NCBI RefSeq assembly: GCF_001613305.1
Contig: NZ_BDCC01000069.1
Span: forward strand, 1 to 64,000
Length of the DNA stretch: 64,000 bases
Direction of reading: 5' to 3'
DNA from: Nocardia vaccinii NBRC 15922
GTDB taxonomy: Bacteria > Actinomycetota > Actinomycetes > Mycobacteriales > Mycobacteriaceae
The notes under the pieces are model-generated. The model had not been told where the DNA came from. It saw only the letters and a program-made list of their open reading frames with translations, and searched no databases. Below, in pieces: positions 34,197 through 42,504 of the stretch. The position numbers and the translations under genes were made by a program. Numbering within the stretch: position 1 is the stretch's first letter; every line of letters begins with the position of its first letter.

Positions 34197-37097
34197 TCAG
34201 CCTTGCAGATGAGATTCCCCGGCCAGTAACTCTGCCAAGTGCGCACCCTGCAGCCCCGCCAGATGCTCGATCTGGGTCCGGCAGGAGAAACCGTCGGCGA
34301 GGATCACCGCGGTCGGTGCGGCGGCGCGCAGCGCCGGCAGGAGCTGAGTTTGGGCGACAGCAACCGAAACGTCGTAGTGACCACGCTCGGCACCGAAATT
34401 TCCGGCCAGACCACAGCAGCCGCCCAGCGTGGTGACCTCGGCACCAGCCTTCTCCAGCAGACGGCGGTCGGTGTCCCAGCCGAGCACCGCGTGGTGGTGG
34501 CAATGCGGCTGAGCCAACACCTGCACACCGGTCAGATCGGGGAGCTGATAGTCCTGGTCATCAATGAGCAGTTCCGACAAGGTGCGCACTGCAGCCGAGA
34601 CCTCGGCCGCCTGTTCGGAACCCACCAGTTCGGTGAGGTCGGCGCGGAGCGCGGCGGTACAGGAAGGCTCGATTCCCAGCACAATCATGCCTTGCTCGAC
34701 GTAGGGGTGCAGGGCGGCGACGGTCTGCTCCAACCTCCGACGCGCACCGTCGAGCTGGCCGGTGGAGATCCAGGTCAGCCCGCAGCACACGCTGCGGTCG
34801 GACAGATGGACGCGGTAGCCCGCCTGCTGCAATACGTCCAGCAGTGCGGTCGCCACCGCCGGCGTGAAGCTATCGGTGAATGTGTCCACAAAGAGAACGA
34901 CATCTTTGACCGCGGCGCTCGCCACCGTCGCCCGCTGGGCGGCGCGCCAAGCTGCCCGATCAGCCGATGCACCGATCGTCGGGATATCACGCCGAGAGTC
35001 GATACCCGCGATCCAGGCGACGACCGGATGTGCTGCACGAATCCGGCTGAGCCGGTTGACCAAGCGGGGTGCCCGGCGCGCGAATCGCAGCCACAGCGGA
35101 AGCCGGCCCAGCGAATAGTGCGATCTCGGCCTGAGCTTGCCGCGGTATCGCTTGTGCAGCACCTCGGCTTTGTAGGTCGCCATATCCACGCCCGTCGGGC
35201 AGTCGGATTTGCACCCCTTGCAGCCCAGGCAGAGATCGAGGGCCTGGCGCACCTCCGGGGTGTCCAGACCGGCAGGCCCGAGATTCCCGGCAACCGCATC
35301 CTGCAGAATCCGAGCGCGCCCTCGGGTCGAATCCTTCTCGTTCCCGGTGGCCTGGAAGGACGGGCAGATCACGGCACCAGCCGAAGGATTGGGCGCAACG
35401 CAGCGGCCCACGCCGGTGCACCGATGTACAGCACCGAACAGGCCGTCGGCATCGTGCGGATAGGAGAACGCCGTCTGCGAACGAGACTTCGGTGCCGTCG
35501 TGTACCGGATTTCGGCGGAAGCCGGCAGCGGATCCACAATGATGCCCGGGTTCATCAGGTTCGCCGGATCGAAGTGATGCTTGACCCGGCCGAACAGGGC
35601 GATTGCCTCGGCCGAATACATGTGTGGCAACAGCGAGCTACGGGCGCGGCCGTCACCATGCTCGCCGGACATCGAGCCACCGTATGTGCCGACGAGTTTC
35701 GCGGCATCATCGAGGAATTCCTCGTAGCGCTCCCGGCCGCGCGCGTCGTCGAGGTCGAAGTCGATCCGCACGTGCACACACCCGTCACCGAAGTGCCCGT
35801 ACGGTACGCCCGTCAGCCCGTGCCCGGTCAGCAGTGTCTCGAACTGAACGAGGTATTCGGCAAGATACTGGGGCGGCACGGCTGCGTCCTCCCAACCGGC
35901 GTGTGCCGGACGTCCGCTGGGTGTGCGGGCGACCAGGCCGGAGCCGTCCTCGCGGATCTTCCACAGCGCGGCAGCCTCGGCTGCGGACCCGACCAGTCGA
36001 GAGTCCAGTGCCCCGCTCACCGAGGCCACCGTTGCGACCGTGGCCTCGAGTTCGGCTCGATTCTCGCCGGCGAACTCGACGAACAGCCATCCCGAACCCC
36101 TCGGCATATCGGGCACTGCACCCGGCCTCAGCGAGCGGACGACGTCGGTGATTCTGCTGTCGAGGCCTTCACACGCGATGGGAGAGAAGGGCAGTATGGC
36201 CGGAACGGCCGCTGCGGCCGCAACCATGCTTCCGAAGCCGAGCACCCCCATGACGCGGTGACTCGGATCCGCGACCAGGGCGACGTCTGCTTCGACCACC
36301 ACGCCCAGGGTGCCTTCCGAACCGACGAGCAGCTTCGTCACATCGAACCCGTTCTCGGGAAGCAATGGTTCGAGCGCATAACCGGAGACCTGCCGCCCGA
36401 AACGACCGAATTCCGTCCTGATGGTTGCCAGCGATCCGGTCACCGTGGTTCGCAGCGACTCGAGCAGGGCCGAGGAAGCCCCCTCCGCACCGGCGAGGCT
36501 GCCGAGCCTCAGGTGCTCCCCCGCTGCGGTGACCACATGCAGGCCGCGGACGTTGTCGCTGGTCCGGCCATACCCGAGTGCCCGCGACCCGCAGGCGTTG
36601 TTGCCGATCATGCCGCCGATCGTGCAGCGCGAGTGTGACGACGGGTCAGGACCGAACCGCAGACCGTGGGGCGCGGCGCTACGTTGCAAGGTGGCGTGCG
36701 CGACGCCCGGTTGCATTCGCGCAGAACGGGTTTCGGGATCGATGGACAGCACTGAGTCGAAGTACCTGCTGTGGTCGATCACGACGCCGGCACCGATCGC
36801 GTTGCCCGCGATCGAAGTTCCCGCGCCACGGCTGGTGATCGGTACGCCGTTCACCGCGCAGACGTCCAGCACCGTCTCGATATCCTCGCTGCGGCGAGGA
36901 AACGCGACGGCGCTGGGCGAGACACGATAGACCGAGGCATCGGAGGAATACAGCGCGCGAGTCAGCGTGCTGTCGTCGGTCTCGACCCCGAGCCCACCGA
37001 GCGCCGCGACGACTGCCGCGACAGCGTCGGCGGTGGGGCGGGAACGGCGTCCGTCCACGGACGCTTCGGATGGCTTCTCGGTCGGTTGCGGGTTCAA
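34197..37097 (-). CDS. FAD-linked oxidase / Fe-S fusion protein (D-lactate dehydrogenase-like)
   Basis: 966 residues. In order: FAD-binding domain of the VAO/PCMH type (about 45-195, SRGAGTSIAGNA and GGMIGNNACGSR), FAD-oxidase C-terminal domain (about 230-520, VPYGHFGDGCVHVRIDFD and MSGEHGDGR), two ferredoxin-like cysteine clusters (C-T-G-V-G-R-C and CLGCKGCKSDCPTGVDM, about 565-650), then two CCG domains (V-C-C-G-L, G-G-C-C-G-L-A-G-N-F-G). This is the D-lactate/D-2-hydroxyacid dehydrogenase plan, passing electrons to the respiratory chain. The TTG start at 37097 has only a weak ribosome-binding site. It ends the operon, 45 nt after the P450, and may oxidise a hydroxy acid formed by the pathway. 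Confidence 0.9.
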   Translation of the reverse strand: MNPQPTEKPSEASVDGRRSRPTADAVAAVVAALGGLGVETDDSTLTRALYSSDASVYRVSPSAVAFPRRSEDIETVLDVCAVNGVPITSRGAGTSIAGNAIGAGVVIDHSRYFDSVLSIDPETRSARMQPGVAHATLQRSAAPHGLRFGPDPSSHSRCTIGGMIGNNACGSRALGYGRTSDNVRGLHVVTAAGEHLRLGSLAGAEGASSALLESLRTTVTGSLATIRTEFGRFGRQVSGYALEPLLPENGFDVTKLLVGSEGTLGVVVEADVALVADPSHRVMGVLGFGSMVAAAAAVPAILPFSPIACEGLDSRITDVVRSLRPGAVPDMPRGSGWLFVEFAGENRAELEATVATVASVSGALDSRLVGSAAEAAALWKIREDGSGLVARTPSGRPAHAGWEDAAVPPQYLAEYLVQFETLLTGHGLTGVPYGHFGDGCVHVRIDFDLDDARGRERYEEFLDDAAKLVGTYGGSMSGEHGDGRARSSLLPHMYSAEAIALFGRVKHHFDPANLMNPGIIVDPLPASAEIRYTTAPKSRSQTAFSYPHDADGLFGAVHRCTGVGRCVAPNPSAGAVICPSFQATGNEKDSTRGRARILQDAVAGNLGPAGLDTPEVRQALDLCLGCKGCKSDCPTGVDMATYKAEVLHKRYRGKLRPRSHYSLGRLPLWLRFARRAPRLVNRLSRIRAAHPVVAWIAGIDSRRDIPTIGASADRAAWRAAQRATVASAAVKDVVLFVDTFTDSFTPAVATALLDVLQQAGYRVHLSDRSVCCGLTWISTGQLDGARRRLEQTVAALHPYVEQGMIVLGIEPSCTAALRADLTELVGSEQAAEVSAAVRTLSELLIDDQDYQLPDLTGVQVLAQPHCHHHAVLGWDTDRRLLEKAGAEVTTLGGCCGLAGNFGAERGHYDVSVAVAQTQLLPALRAAAPTAVILADGFSCRTQIEHLAGLQGAHLAELLAGESHLQG

Positions 37098-37142
37098 TTA
37101 GGCGTCTCTTTCATGTCCGCGACTGGGCTGATCGCGTCGGGA

Positions 37143-38339
37143 TCAGTGGAGGATGACCGGCAGTTTGTCGAAGATGACGAGCCGGTCGGTACGGATCTCG
37201 ATCGGGTCACCTGCCAACTCCACCCGACTGTATCGGTCGGCGACCATGGAGAGCACCACCTCGATCTGTGCCAGTGACACCGCCTTGCCCGCACAGGTGT
37301 GCGGGCCGAGGCTGAACGTGAGGTTACGACTCGCCTCGTTGGGGCGCTCGTAATCGAACTCGTCGGGATTGTCGAATACTTCCGGATCGCGGTTAGCCGC
37401 ACCGATCGGGAATTTGACGCACGACCCGGCCGGAATCTTCACACCACGGATCTCGATGTCCTCGGTAGGAAATCGGGTGATGATCAGTTCCACCGGATAC
37501 ATCCGGGTGAGTTCATCGACGAACTTGCGCCTGGTCTCCGGCTTCTCACGGTAGGCGGCCATCAGATCGGGCCGATCCGCGAAGAGCTTCAACCCCGAAC
37601 CGATGACATAAGCCGGGTTCGGACCGCCCGACATATGCAGATTGACGGCGGTTTCCAATGCCTCGCGCCAAGTCAGTTCACCGCGTTCGTGCGCGGCGAG
37701 CAGTTCGTCGGCGAGACCGTTGCCGGGGTTCTGCTTCTTCTCGGCCAGCAAGCGCTCGGTCTGCGCGAACATGTACTCGAGGCCCGCGATCGCCTTCTCA
37801 CGCGTCCCTTCGACGGGGTCGGAGGAGTGGGCCAGCATCGCATCCCACAGAGCCCAGAACATTCCCTCGACGTCGCCCTCCGGCATGTCCAGGATCCGGC
37901 ACATCGTGTCGTGGGTCGGCCGGACGCCGATATCGAAGTGCGCGTCCACGACCTGGCCCGTTTCCAGTCCGTCGAGGATCGCACCGAGCGACGCCCGTGT
38001 CGTTTCCAGGTATTCGGTGATCAGTTTCGGGGTGAACCACCGATTGGTCATCCGGCGCATGCGGGTGTGCGCGGGTGGATCGAGCCAGAGCACGGTGTTC
38101 TCGAAGACCCGCCACGGATGCCGCTCCCCACCCTCGACTTCGGGCTCGACGATGCTCATGACCGGCAGATGCCCGAAACTCATGGTGTCGTCGTATCGAG
38201 TCACCACATACGTCCCGTCCGGGGCGTGATGCACCGGAGCGACGCGCCGCGCACGTTCGTACCACGGGTACGGATTGGCCTGGAATTCCACATCGTTCCA
38301 GGGGAACAGGACCTCTGTCGTATCGGATGCGACGCTCAT
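37143..38339 (-). CDS. Cytochrome P450, P450cin-like I-helix (Asn replaces Thr)
   Basis: 398 residues from ATG 38339 (AAGGAG upstream). K-helix E-L-T-R is at 276-279, and the haem loop FSLGPHTCAG has Cys349. The I-helix reads HMSGGPNPAYV, so the usual acid-Thr pair is Pro240-Asn241. P450cin (CYP176A1), the 1,8-cineole hydroxylase, also has Asn (242) at this place and uses a flavodoxin partner. Here a flavodoxin and a reductase are encoded immediately upstream. A terpenoid such as cineole, or another alicyclic compound, is the likely substrate, but this is inference. Confidence 0.92.
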   Translation of the reverse strand: MSVASDTTEVLFPWNDVEFQANPYPWYERARRVAPVHHAPDGTYVVTRYDDTMSFGHLPVMSIVEPEVEGGERHPWRVFENTVLWLDPPAHTRMRRMTNRWFTPKLITEYLETTRASLGAILDGLETGQVVDAHFDIGVRPTHDTMCRILDMPEGDVEGMFWALWDAMLAHSSDPVEGTREKAIAGLEYMFAQTERLLAEKKQNPGNGLADELLAAHERGELTWREALETAVNLHMSGGPNPAYVIGSGLKLFADRPDLMAAYREKPETRRKFVDELTRMYPVELIITRFPTEDIEIRGVKIPAGSCVKFPIGAANRDPEVFDNPDEFDYERPNEASRNLTFSLGPHTCAGKAVSLAQIEVVLSMVADRYSRVELAGDPIEIRTDRLVIFDKLPVILH

Positions 38340-38370
38340 GACATCTCCTTGCATTCGGGACTGTGCCAGT

Positions 38371-38826
38371 TCAGGCGGGAATGAGTTCCATGAGGGGGCC
38401 GGCCCAGGCCGTGGCCAGGTCACCGACCGGATCCCCGGCGGCTGCGTCGTGCTTGGCGGTTTCGCCGATCTGCTGGGCGCCCAGTTCGAGCAGAGCCTCG
38501 CGGAGGGTATCGATGCCGTTGTTGTACGTCTCGTACACGCTGTCACCCAGCCCGAACGCGCCGAATCGGAGAGTGCCGAGGTTCGGTCGATCGGTCAGCA
38601 GCGCCTGATGGAACGCCGCCGCGCCCTCGGGAAGGTCACCCTCACCGTAGGTGGAGGTGATGAAGATGGCCGAACCGACATCCACCAGCCCAGCGGCCGC
38701 GGCATCGGACAACTCGGCGATCTCGGTCTCGAAACCCTGCCCCTGGAGTACCTCGGCGATGTCGTCGGCGGCCATTTCGGCGTTGCCGGATTCGGTTCCG
38801 AAGAAGATGTGGATTGTGGTGGTCAT
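38371..38826 (-). CDS. Flavodoxin (P450 redox partner, cindoxin-like)
   Basis: 151 residues. The FMN phosphate loop FGTESGNAE is near residues 10-18, the ring-binding stretches are TSTYGEGDLPEGA near 57-69 and FGLGDSVYETYNNG near 90-103. ATG 38826 has GAAGGAAA upstream and overlaps the stop of the reductase gene (ATGA). Size and motifs match short-chain flavodoxins. It sits between reductase and P450 genes, the arrangement expected for a reductase-flavodoxin-P450 electron chain; no ferredoxin gene is present in this operon. Confidence 0.92.
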   Translation of the reverse strand: MTTTIHIFFGTESGNAEMAADDIAEVLQGQGFETEIAELSDAAAAGLVDVGSAIFITSTYGEGDLPEGAAAFHQALLTDRPNLGTLRFGAFGLGDSVYETYNNGIDTLREALLELGAQQIGETAKHDAAAGDPVGDLATAWAGPLMELIPA

Positions 38827-40088
38827 GATATTTCCTTCTGCAGTCGGGGCGCGATCGTTGACGGCGCTGTGGGTTGTGCTGCGCCGAGCAGTTCTGCCCG
38901 GGTGGTGAACTTCGTGCGGCAGCGCCCCGGCAGCGCCCGACGCGTCTCCGCTGCGTCGATCCGTCTCCACCCCTCGAAGGAGACGTGACCTGCGGGCAGC
39001 ATCGGATCGACGTCGGAGCGGATCGGCTGTTGCAGGGTCAGGTGCTCGACGACCGTCTGAGCGGTCGTGGCCGCGAGTTTCCTGTTCTCGGCGAGGTTGC
39101 CGAGCCGACCGCTGTGACAACCGCCCACCCGGAATACGTGCGGGGCGTAGTCGAATTCCGACAGCGGCGAGTCGTCATCGAAGCCGATCGCCGAGATCAC
39201 GGTGTCGACCGCGAAATGCGTTGCCTTCGAAGCCTCGCCGTGCTCACGCGTGACCAGTGTCGTCTGCTCACCTTCGCGATAGATCGCGTAGAGCGCTTGG
39301 TGGAAGCGAACATCGACCAGAACCGTGGCCCCGTCGGCCGCGGTGCCCGCATCGAACGGCTCGCCGTCGAGCCGCAGATCGACGGTGCTCACCGCCGCGA
39401 GCTCCTTGAGCATCGCCGCGTCCCACTTCGCCTGCTCCCTGCCACTCCGGCCGAGGACGTGGATGGTGGTGATTCCACTGAGATTCAGCGCGCGCAAGGC
39501 GATGTCGTCGATATCCGAGGAGTCCAGCTCGGCTGCCGACTTCGTCAACAGACGCACGACATCGACCGCGACGTTGCCGGTGCCGACGATCGCGATCCGA
39601 GATCCGAGATCCGGCACACCCGATGGCGTATACCGCAATGCCGAATCGGGATCCGAGTTCAACAACCGCAGCAGCTCCCCCGCCCCGATCACTCTGGCCG
39701 CGGCATCCTGGGGAACACCCAGCCCGCGGTCGTGCGCCAGCCCGGTGGCGAGGACGACGGCATCGTACGATTCGGCCAGCTCCGTCATCGGCAGATCTGT
39801 GCCGATGACGGTGTTGCCGATGAACCGAACCCCGTCTTGGGCGAACAAGCGATCGAACTGGCGGTGCACGGCCTTGGCCCCCTGATGATCGGGCGCGATA
39901 CCGTGACGGATGAGCCCGTAGGGCGTGGGCAGCGAATCGAATACGTCGATCCGCACGTCCGGGATGCGTTTACGCAACGCCTGAGCGGTGAAGCATCCCG
40001 ACGGCCCCGATCCAACGATCGCCACCCGGTGGGGCGGCACCGCGGGAGCGGTCGGCGACACGTCCGACGGTTGGCGGGCTGAATTCAT
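38823..40088 (-). CDS. NADPH:flavodoxin/ferredoxin reductase (FprA/adrenodoxin reductase family)
   Basis: 421 residues. The FAD Rossmann motif is VGSGPSGCFTAQAL (about 25-38), followed by F-D-S-L-P-T-P-Y-G-L-I-R-H-G-I-A-P-D-H-Q, a signature of adrenodoxin-reductase-like enzymes. A second dinucleotide motif IVGTGNVAVDVVR is near 167 and LGRSGREQAKW near 214. It should pass NADPH electrons to the overlapping flavodoxin and then the P450. ATG 40088; 108 bp separate it from the FAH gene, the largest gap in the operon. Confidence 0.92.
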   Translation of the reverse strand: MNSARQPSDVSPTAPAVPPHRVAIVGSGPSGCFTAQALRKRIPDVRIDVFDSLPTPYGLIRHGIAPDHQGAKAVHRQFDRLFAQDGVRFIGNTVIGTDLPMTELAESYDAVVLATGLAHDRGLGVPQDAAARVIGAGELLRLLNSDPDSALRYTPSGVPDLGSRIAIVGTGNVAVDVVRLLTKSAAELDSSDIDDIALRALNLSGITTIHVLGRSGREQAKWDAAMLKELAAVSTVDLRLDGEPFDAGTAADGATVLVDVRFHQALYAIYREGEQTTLVTREHGEASKATHFAVDTVISAIGFDDDSPLSEFDYAPHVFRVGGCHSGRLGNLAENRKLAATTAQTVVEHLTLQQPIRSDVDPMLPAGHVSFEGWRRIDAAETRRALPGRCRTKFTTRAELLGAAQPTAPSTIAPRLQKEIS

Positions 40089-40196
40089 TGCGGCTCACCT
40101 CACGGTGGGTTGGGGCCCAGCGGCCTCGTTCGAAACTTGCAGACGGTAGTTCGGTAACTGGTGGCAGCGGTCGCGGTGCCGGTAGTGCCGGAAGGT

Positions 40197-41084
40197 TCAG
40201 CGCACTACGTTGCGCAGCCGTCCGACCTTCTCGATCTCCACCTCGACCACATCACCGGGCCGCAGCCACACCGGGGGTGTGCGCTTGGCGCCGATTCCCT
40301 CCGGTGTGCCGGTGGCGATGACATCACCCGGGCTCAGTGCCAGGAACTCACTGATGTAGGAGACGATCCGCGCGATCGGGAAGATCATGTTCTTCGTGTT
40401 CGATCCCTGCATCTGCGTACCGTTGACCCGAGTCGTCAGATCCAGTGACTGTGGGTCCCCGATCTCGTCCAGAGTGACCAGGGCGGGCCCGCACGGCGTC
40501 GCACTGTCGACGGCTTTGCCTGCCAGCCACTGGGTTCCGCGGTACTGCAGGTCGCGGGCAGTGATGTCGTTGAGCACCGTGAGCCCCGCGACATGGTCGA
40601 GGGCCTCGTTCTCGGGCACCCGTCGGCAATGTCTGCCGATCACGATGGCCAGCTCTCCCTCGAAGTCCAGGTTCGCCGAGACATCCGAGCAGGCAATGTC
40701 TTCCAGCGGCCCGATGAGGCTGGAAGCGAACTTCGCGAACAGATCGGGGTGACTCGGGAACTGCCGCCCGGTCTCCCCGACATGATCGGAATAGTTCAGC
40801 CCGACACACAGTACCTTGGCCGGATCAGTAACCGGGGCAACAAGTTTCAGCTCGTCTACCGATCCCACCGGTGCCGGCGATGTCTGGTCGAGCCACGCGG
40901 TGAGGGTCTGGGACACTGCGGGCAGTCGATCCCCATACGTTTCGAGGAACGCCCGGACCGACTCACAGGACGGCGATGGGTTCACTCCGCTCCCAGCCAG
41001 CGTTGCGCCGAGATCGTGAACGAAGTCGCCGTGTTGGATCCCGGGAACCTGCTCGGTGCCCGAGATGTAGGTGACAAGTCGCAT
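40197..41084 (-). CDS. FAH-family hydrolase
   Basis: 295 residues, full length for the fumarylacetoacetate hydrolase/isomerase family: C-V-G-L-N-Y-S-D-H-V-G-E-T near residue 92, the metal ligands in NLDFEGELAIVIG, D-I-T-A-R-D-L-Q, and TGTPEGIG near 262, with the normal hydrophobic C-terminus (D-V-V-E-V-E-I). ATG 41084 has GGGAAGGAA upstream. It serves as an intact comparison for the frameshifted copy at 14408-15243. It probably cleaves a C-C bond or isomerises an oxo-acid after ring opening by the BVMO. The gene lies 18 nt after the aldehyde dehydrogenase. Confidence 0.92.
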   Translation of the reverse strand: MRLVTYISGTEQVPGIQHGDFVHDLGATLAGSGVNPSPSCESVRAFLETYGDRLPAVSQTLTAWLDQTSPAPVGSVDELKLVAPVTDPAKVLCVGLNYSDHVGETGRQFPSHPDLFAKFASSLIGPLEDIACSDVSANLDFEGELAIVIGRHCRRVPENEALDHVAGLTVLNDITARDLQYRGTQWLAGKAVDSATPCGPALVTLDEIGDPQSLDLTTRVNGTQMQGSNTKNMIFPIARIVSYISEFLALSPGDVIATGTPEGIGAKRTPPVWLRPGDVVEVEIEKVGRLRNVVR

Positions 41085-41102
41085 GGATTCGTTTCCTTCC
41101 CG

Positions 41103-42473
41103 CTACGCGATCCGCAGCAGCTTCTTGTTCGCGAACTCGTCGAGGCCGAGCCGGCCCAGTTCGCGGCCGATGCCGGATGCCTTGACGCCGCCGAACGGGA
41201 GATTCGGTTGACTGCGGATCAGCGAATTCAGGCCGACCATGCCGACCTCCAGCCGGTCGGCAACCTCGTTCGCCGCCTCGCGATCCTGGGTGAACACGGC
41301 CGCACCGAGCCCGAACCGGGAATCGTTGGCCAGGCGGACCGCTTCCTCGGCGGACTCCACGCGATACAGCACCGCCACCGGGCCGAAGAGCTCCTCGCGA
41401 TAGGCACGCATCCCCTCAGTGACACCAGACAGCACGGTCGCCGGGTAGAAAGCCCCGTCACCATCGGGAACCACCCCGCCCAGGTGCAGGGTCGCCCCCT
41501 TGGACACGGCATCTTCGACCTGCTCAGCGAGTTCGGTCCGGCCGGCGACCGAGGCCATGGGCCCCATCTTCGTGTCCGGGTCCAGCGGGTCACCGGTCGT
41601 CCAGTTCTTGGCCCGCTCGACGAACCCGGTCAGGAACTCGTCGAAGACGTGCTCGTGCACGATCATTCGCTTCGAGGAAGTGCACGCCTGTCCGGCATTG
41701 GAGAACCGGCCCGATTCGGCGAGGTCGAGCGCATGACCGAGATCCGCGTCGGGCAGCACGATGAACGGGTCCGAGCCGCCGAGCTCGAGTACGAACTTCT
41801 TCAGATGCCGGCCGGCTTGTTCGGCGACGATGCGACCCGCTTCCTCCGAACCCGTCAGTGAGACACCCTGCAGGCGCGGATCGGCGATGAGCCCCTGGAC
41901 GCGGTCCGAGGAGACGACCAGGTTCTCATACACGCCCGCCTGCGCACCCGCCTCCTCCAGGATCGATTCGATGATCAAGCTGGTCTGCGTGCAGGAGCGA
42001 GAGTGCTTGAGCAGCACGGTGTTTCCCAGCAGCAGGTTCGGCGCGACGAACCGGGCCACCTGATACAGCGGGTAGTTCCACGGCATGATACCCAGGATCG
42101 GCCCGATCGAACTGGTTCGGACCAGGGCTCGTCCGCCGCCGGCGACCTCCAGCTCCTCGTCCCGCAGCAGCTCCGGGCCCTTGTCGGCGTAGTAGTCGAA
42201 AATCGAAGCGGCGAGCCCGATTTCGCCTTCACTCTGGGCAACAGGCTTGCCCATTTCCTTCGCCACCGACTGGGCGAGTTCCGCGGTGCGCTTGCGGTGC
42301 AGCTCGGCGATACGCGACAGCAGAGCGGCGCGATCGGACAGCGCGGTGCGGGACCATGTGCGGTGAGCTTCGGTGGCGCGGGCCAGAGCGGATTCGGTCT
42401 CGGCGTCCGACATCAGCTCGTACTCAGCGATATTCGCGCCGGTGCGCGGGTCAACGGTGGTGAATGTGGGCAT
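41103..42473 (-). CDS. Aldehyde dehydrogenase (succinate-semialdehyde dehydrogenase type)
   Basis: 456 residues from ATG 42473 (AGGAGG upstream). It has IMPWNYPLYQVARFVAPNL, a short K-H-S-R-S cofactor stretch, ELGGSDPFIVL with the general-base Glu, FSNAGQACTSSKR with the catalytic Cys, and EELFGPVAV. The length and P-N-L-L-L-G-N-T segment resemble the GabD/YneI succinate-semialdehyde group. The open frame upstream of 42473 runs into the BVMO gene and is not used. It probably oxidises an aldehyde formed after ring cleavage. Confidence 0.92.
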   Translation of the reverse strand: MPTFTTVDPRTGANIAEYELMSDAETESALARATEAHRTWSRTALSDRAALLSRIAELHRKRTAELAQSVAKEMGKPVAQSEGEIGLAASIFDYYADKGPELLRDEELEVAGGGRALVRTSSIGPILGIMPWNYPLYQVARFVAPNLLLGNTVLLKHSRSCTQTSLIIESILEEAGAQAGVYENLVVSSDRVQGLIADPRLQGVSLTGSEEAGRIVAEQAGRHLKKFVLELGGSDPFIVLPDADLGHALDLAESGRFSNAGQACTSSKRMIVHEHVFDEFLTGFVERAKNWTTGDPLDPDTKMGPMASVAGRTELAEQVEDAVSKGATLHLGGVVPDGDGAFYPATVLSGVTEGMRAYREELFGPVAVLYRVESAEEAVRLANDSRFGLGAAVFTQDREAANEVADRLEVGMVGLNSLIRSQPNLPFGGVKASGIGRELGRLGLDEFANKKLLRIA

Positions 42474-42504
42474 CTTCGTCCTCCTGTACAGATCGGGTCC
42501 GTCA

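Noticed and set aside
34239..36638. 799-codon open frame on the plus strand
   Set aside because: It lies entirely antisense to the FAD/Fe-S oxidase, whose domains are unmistakable. Long antisense frames are normal at this GC content.
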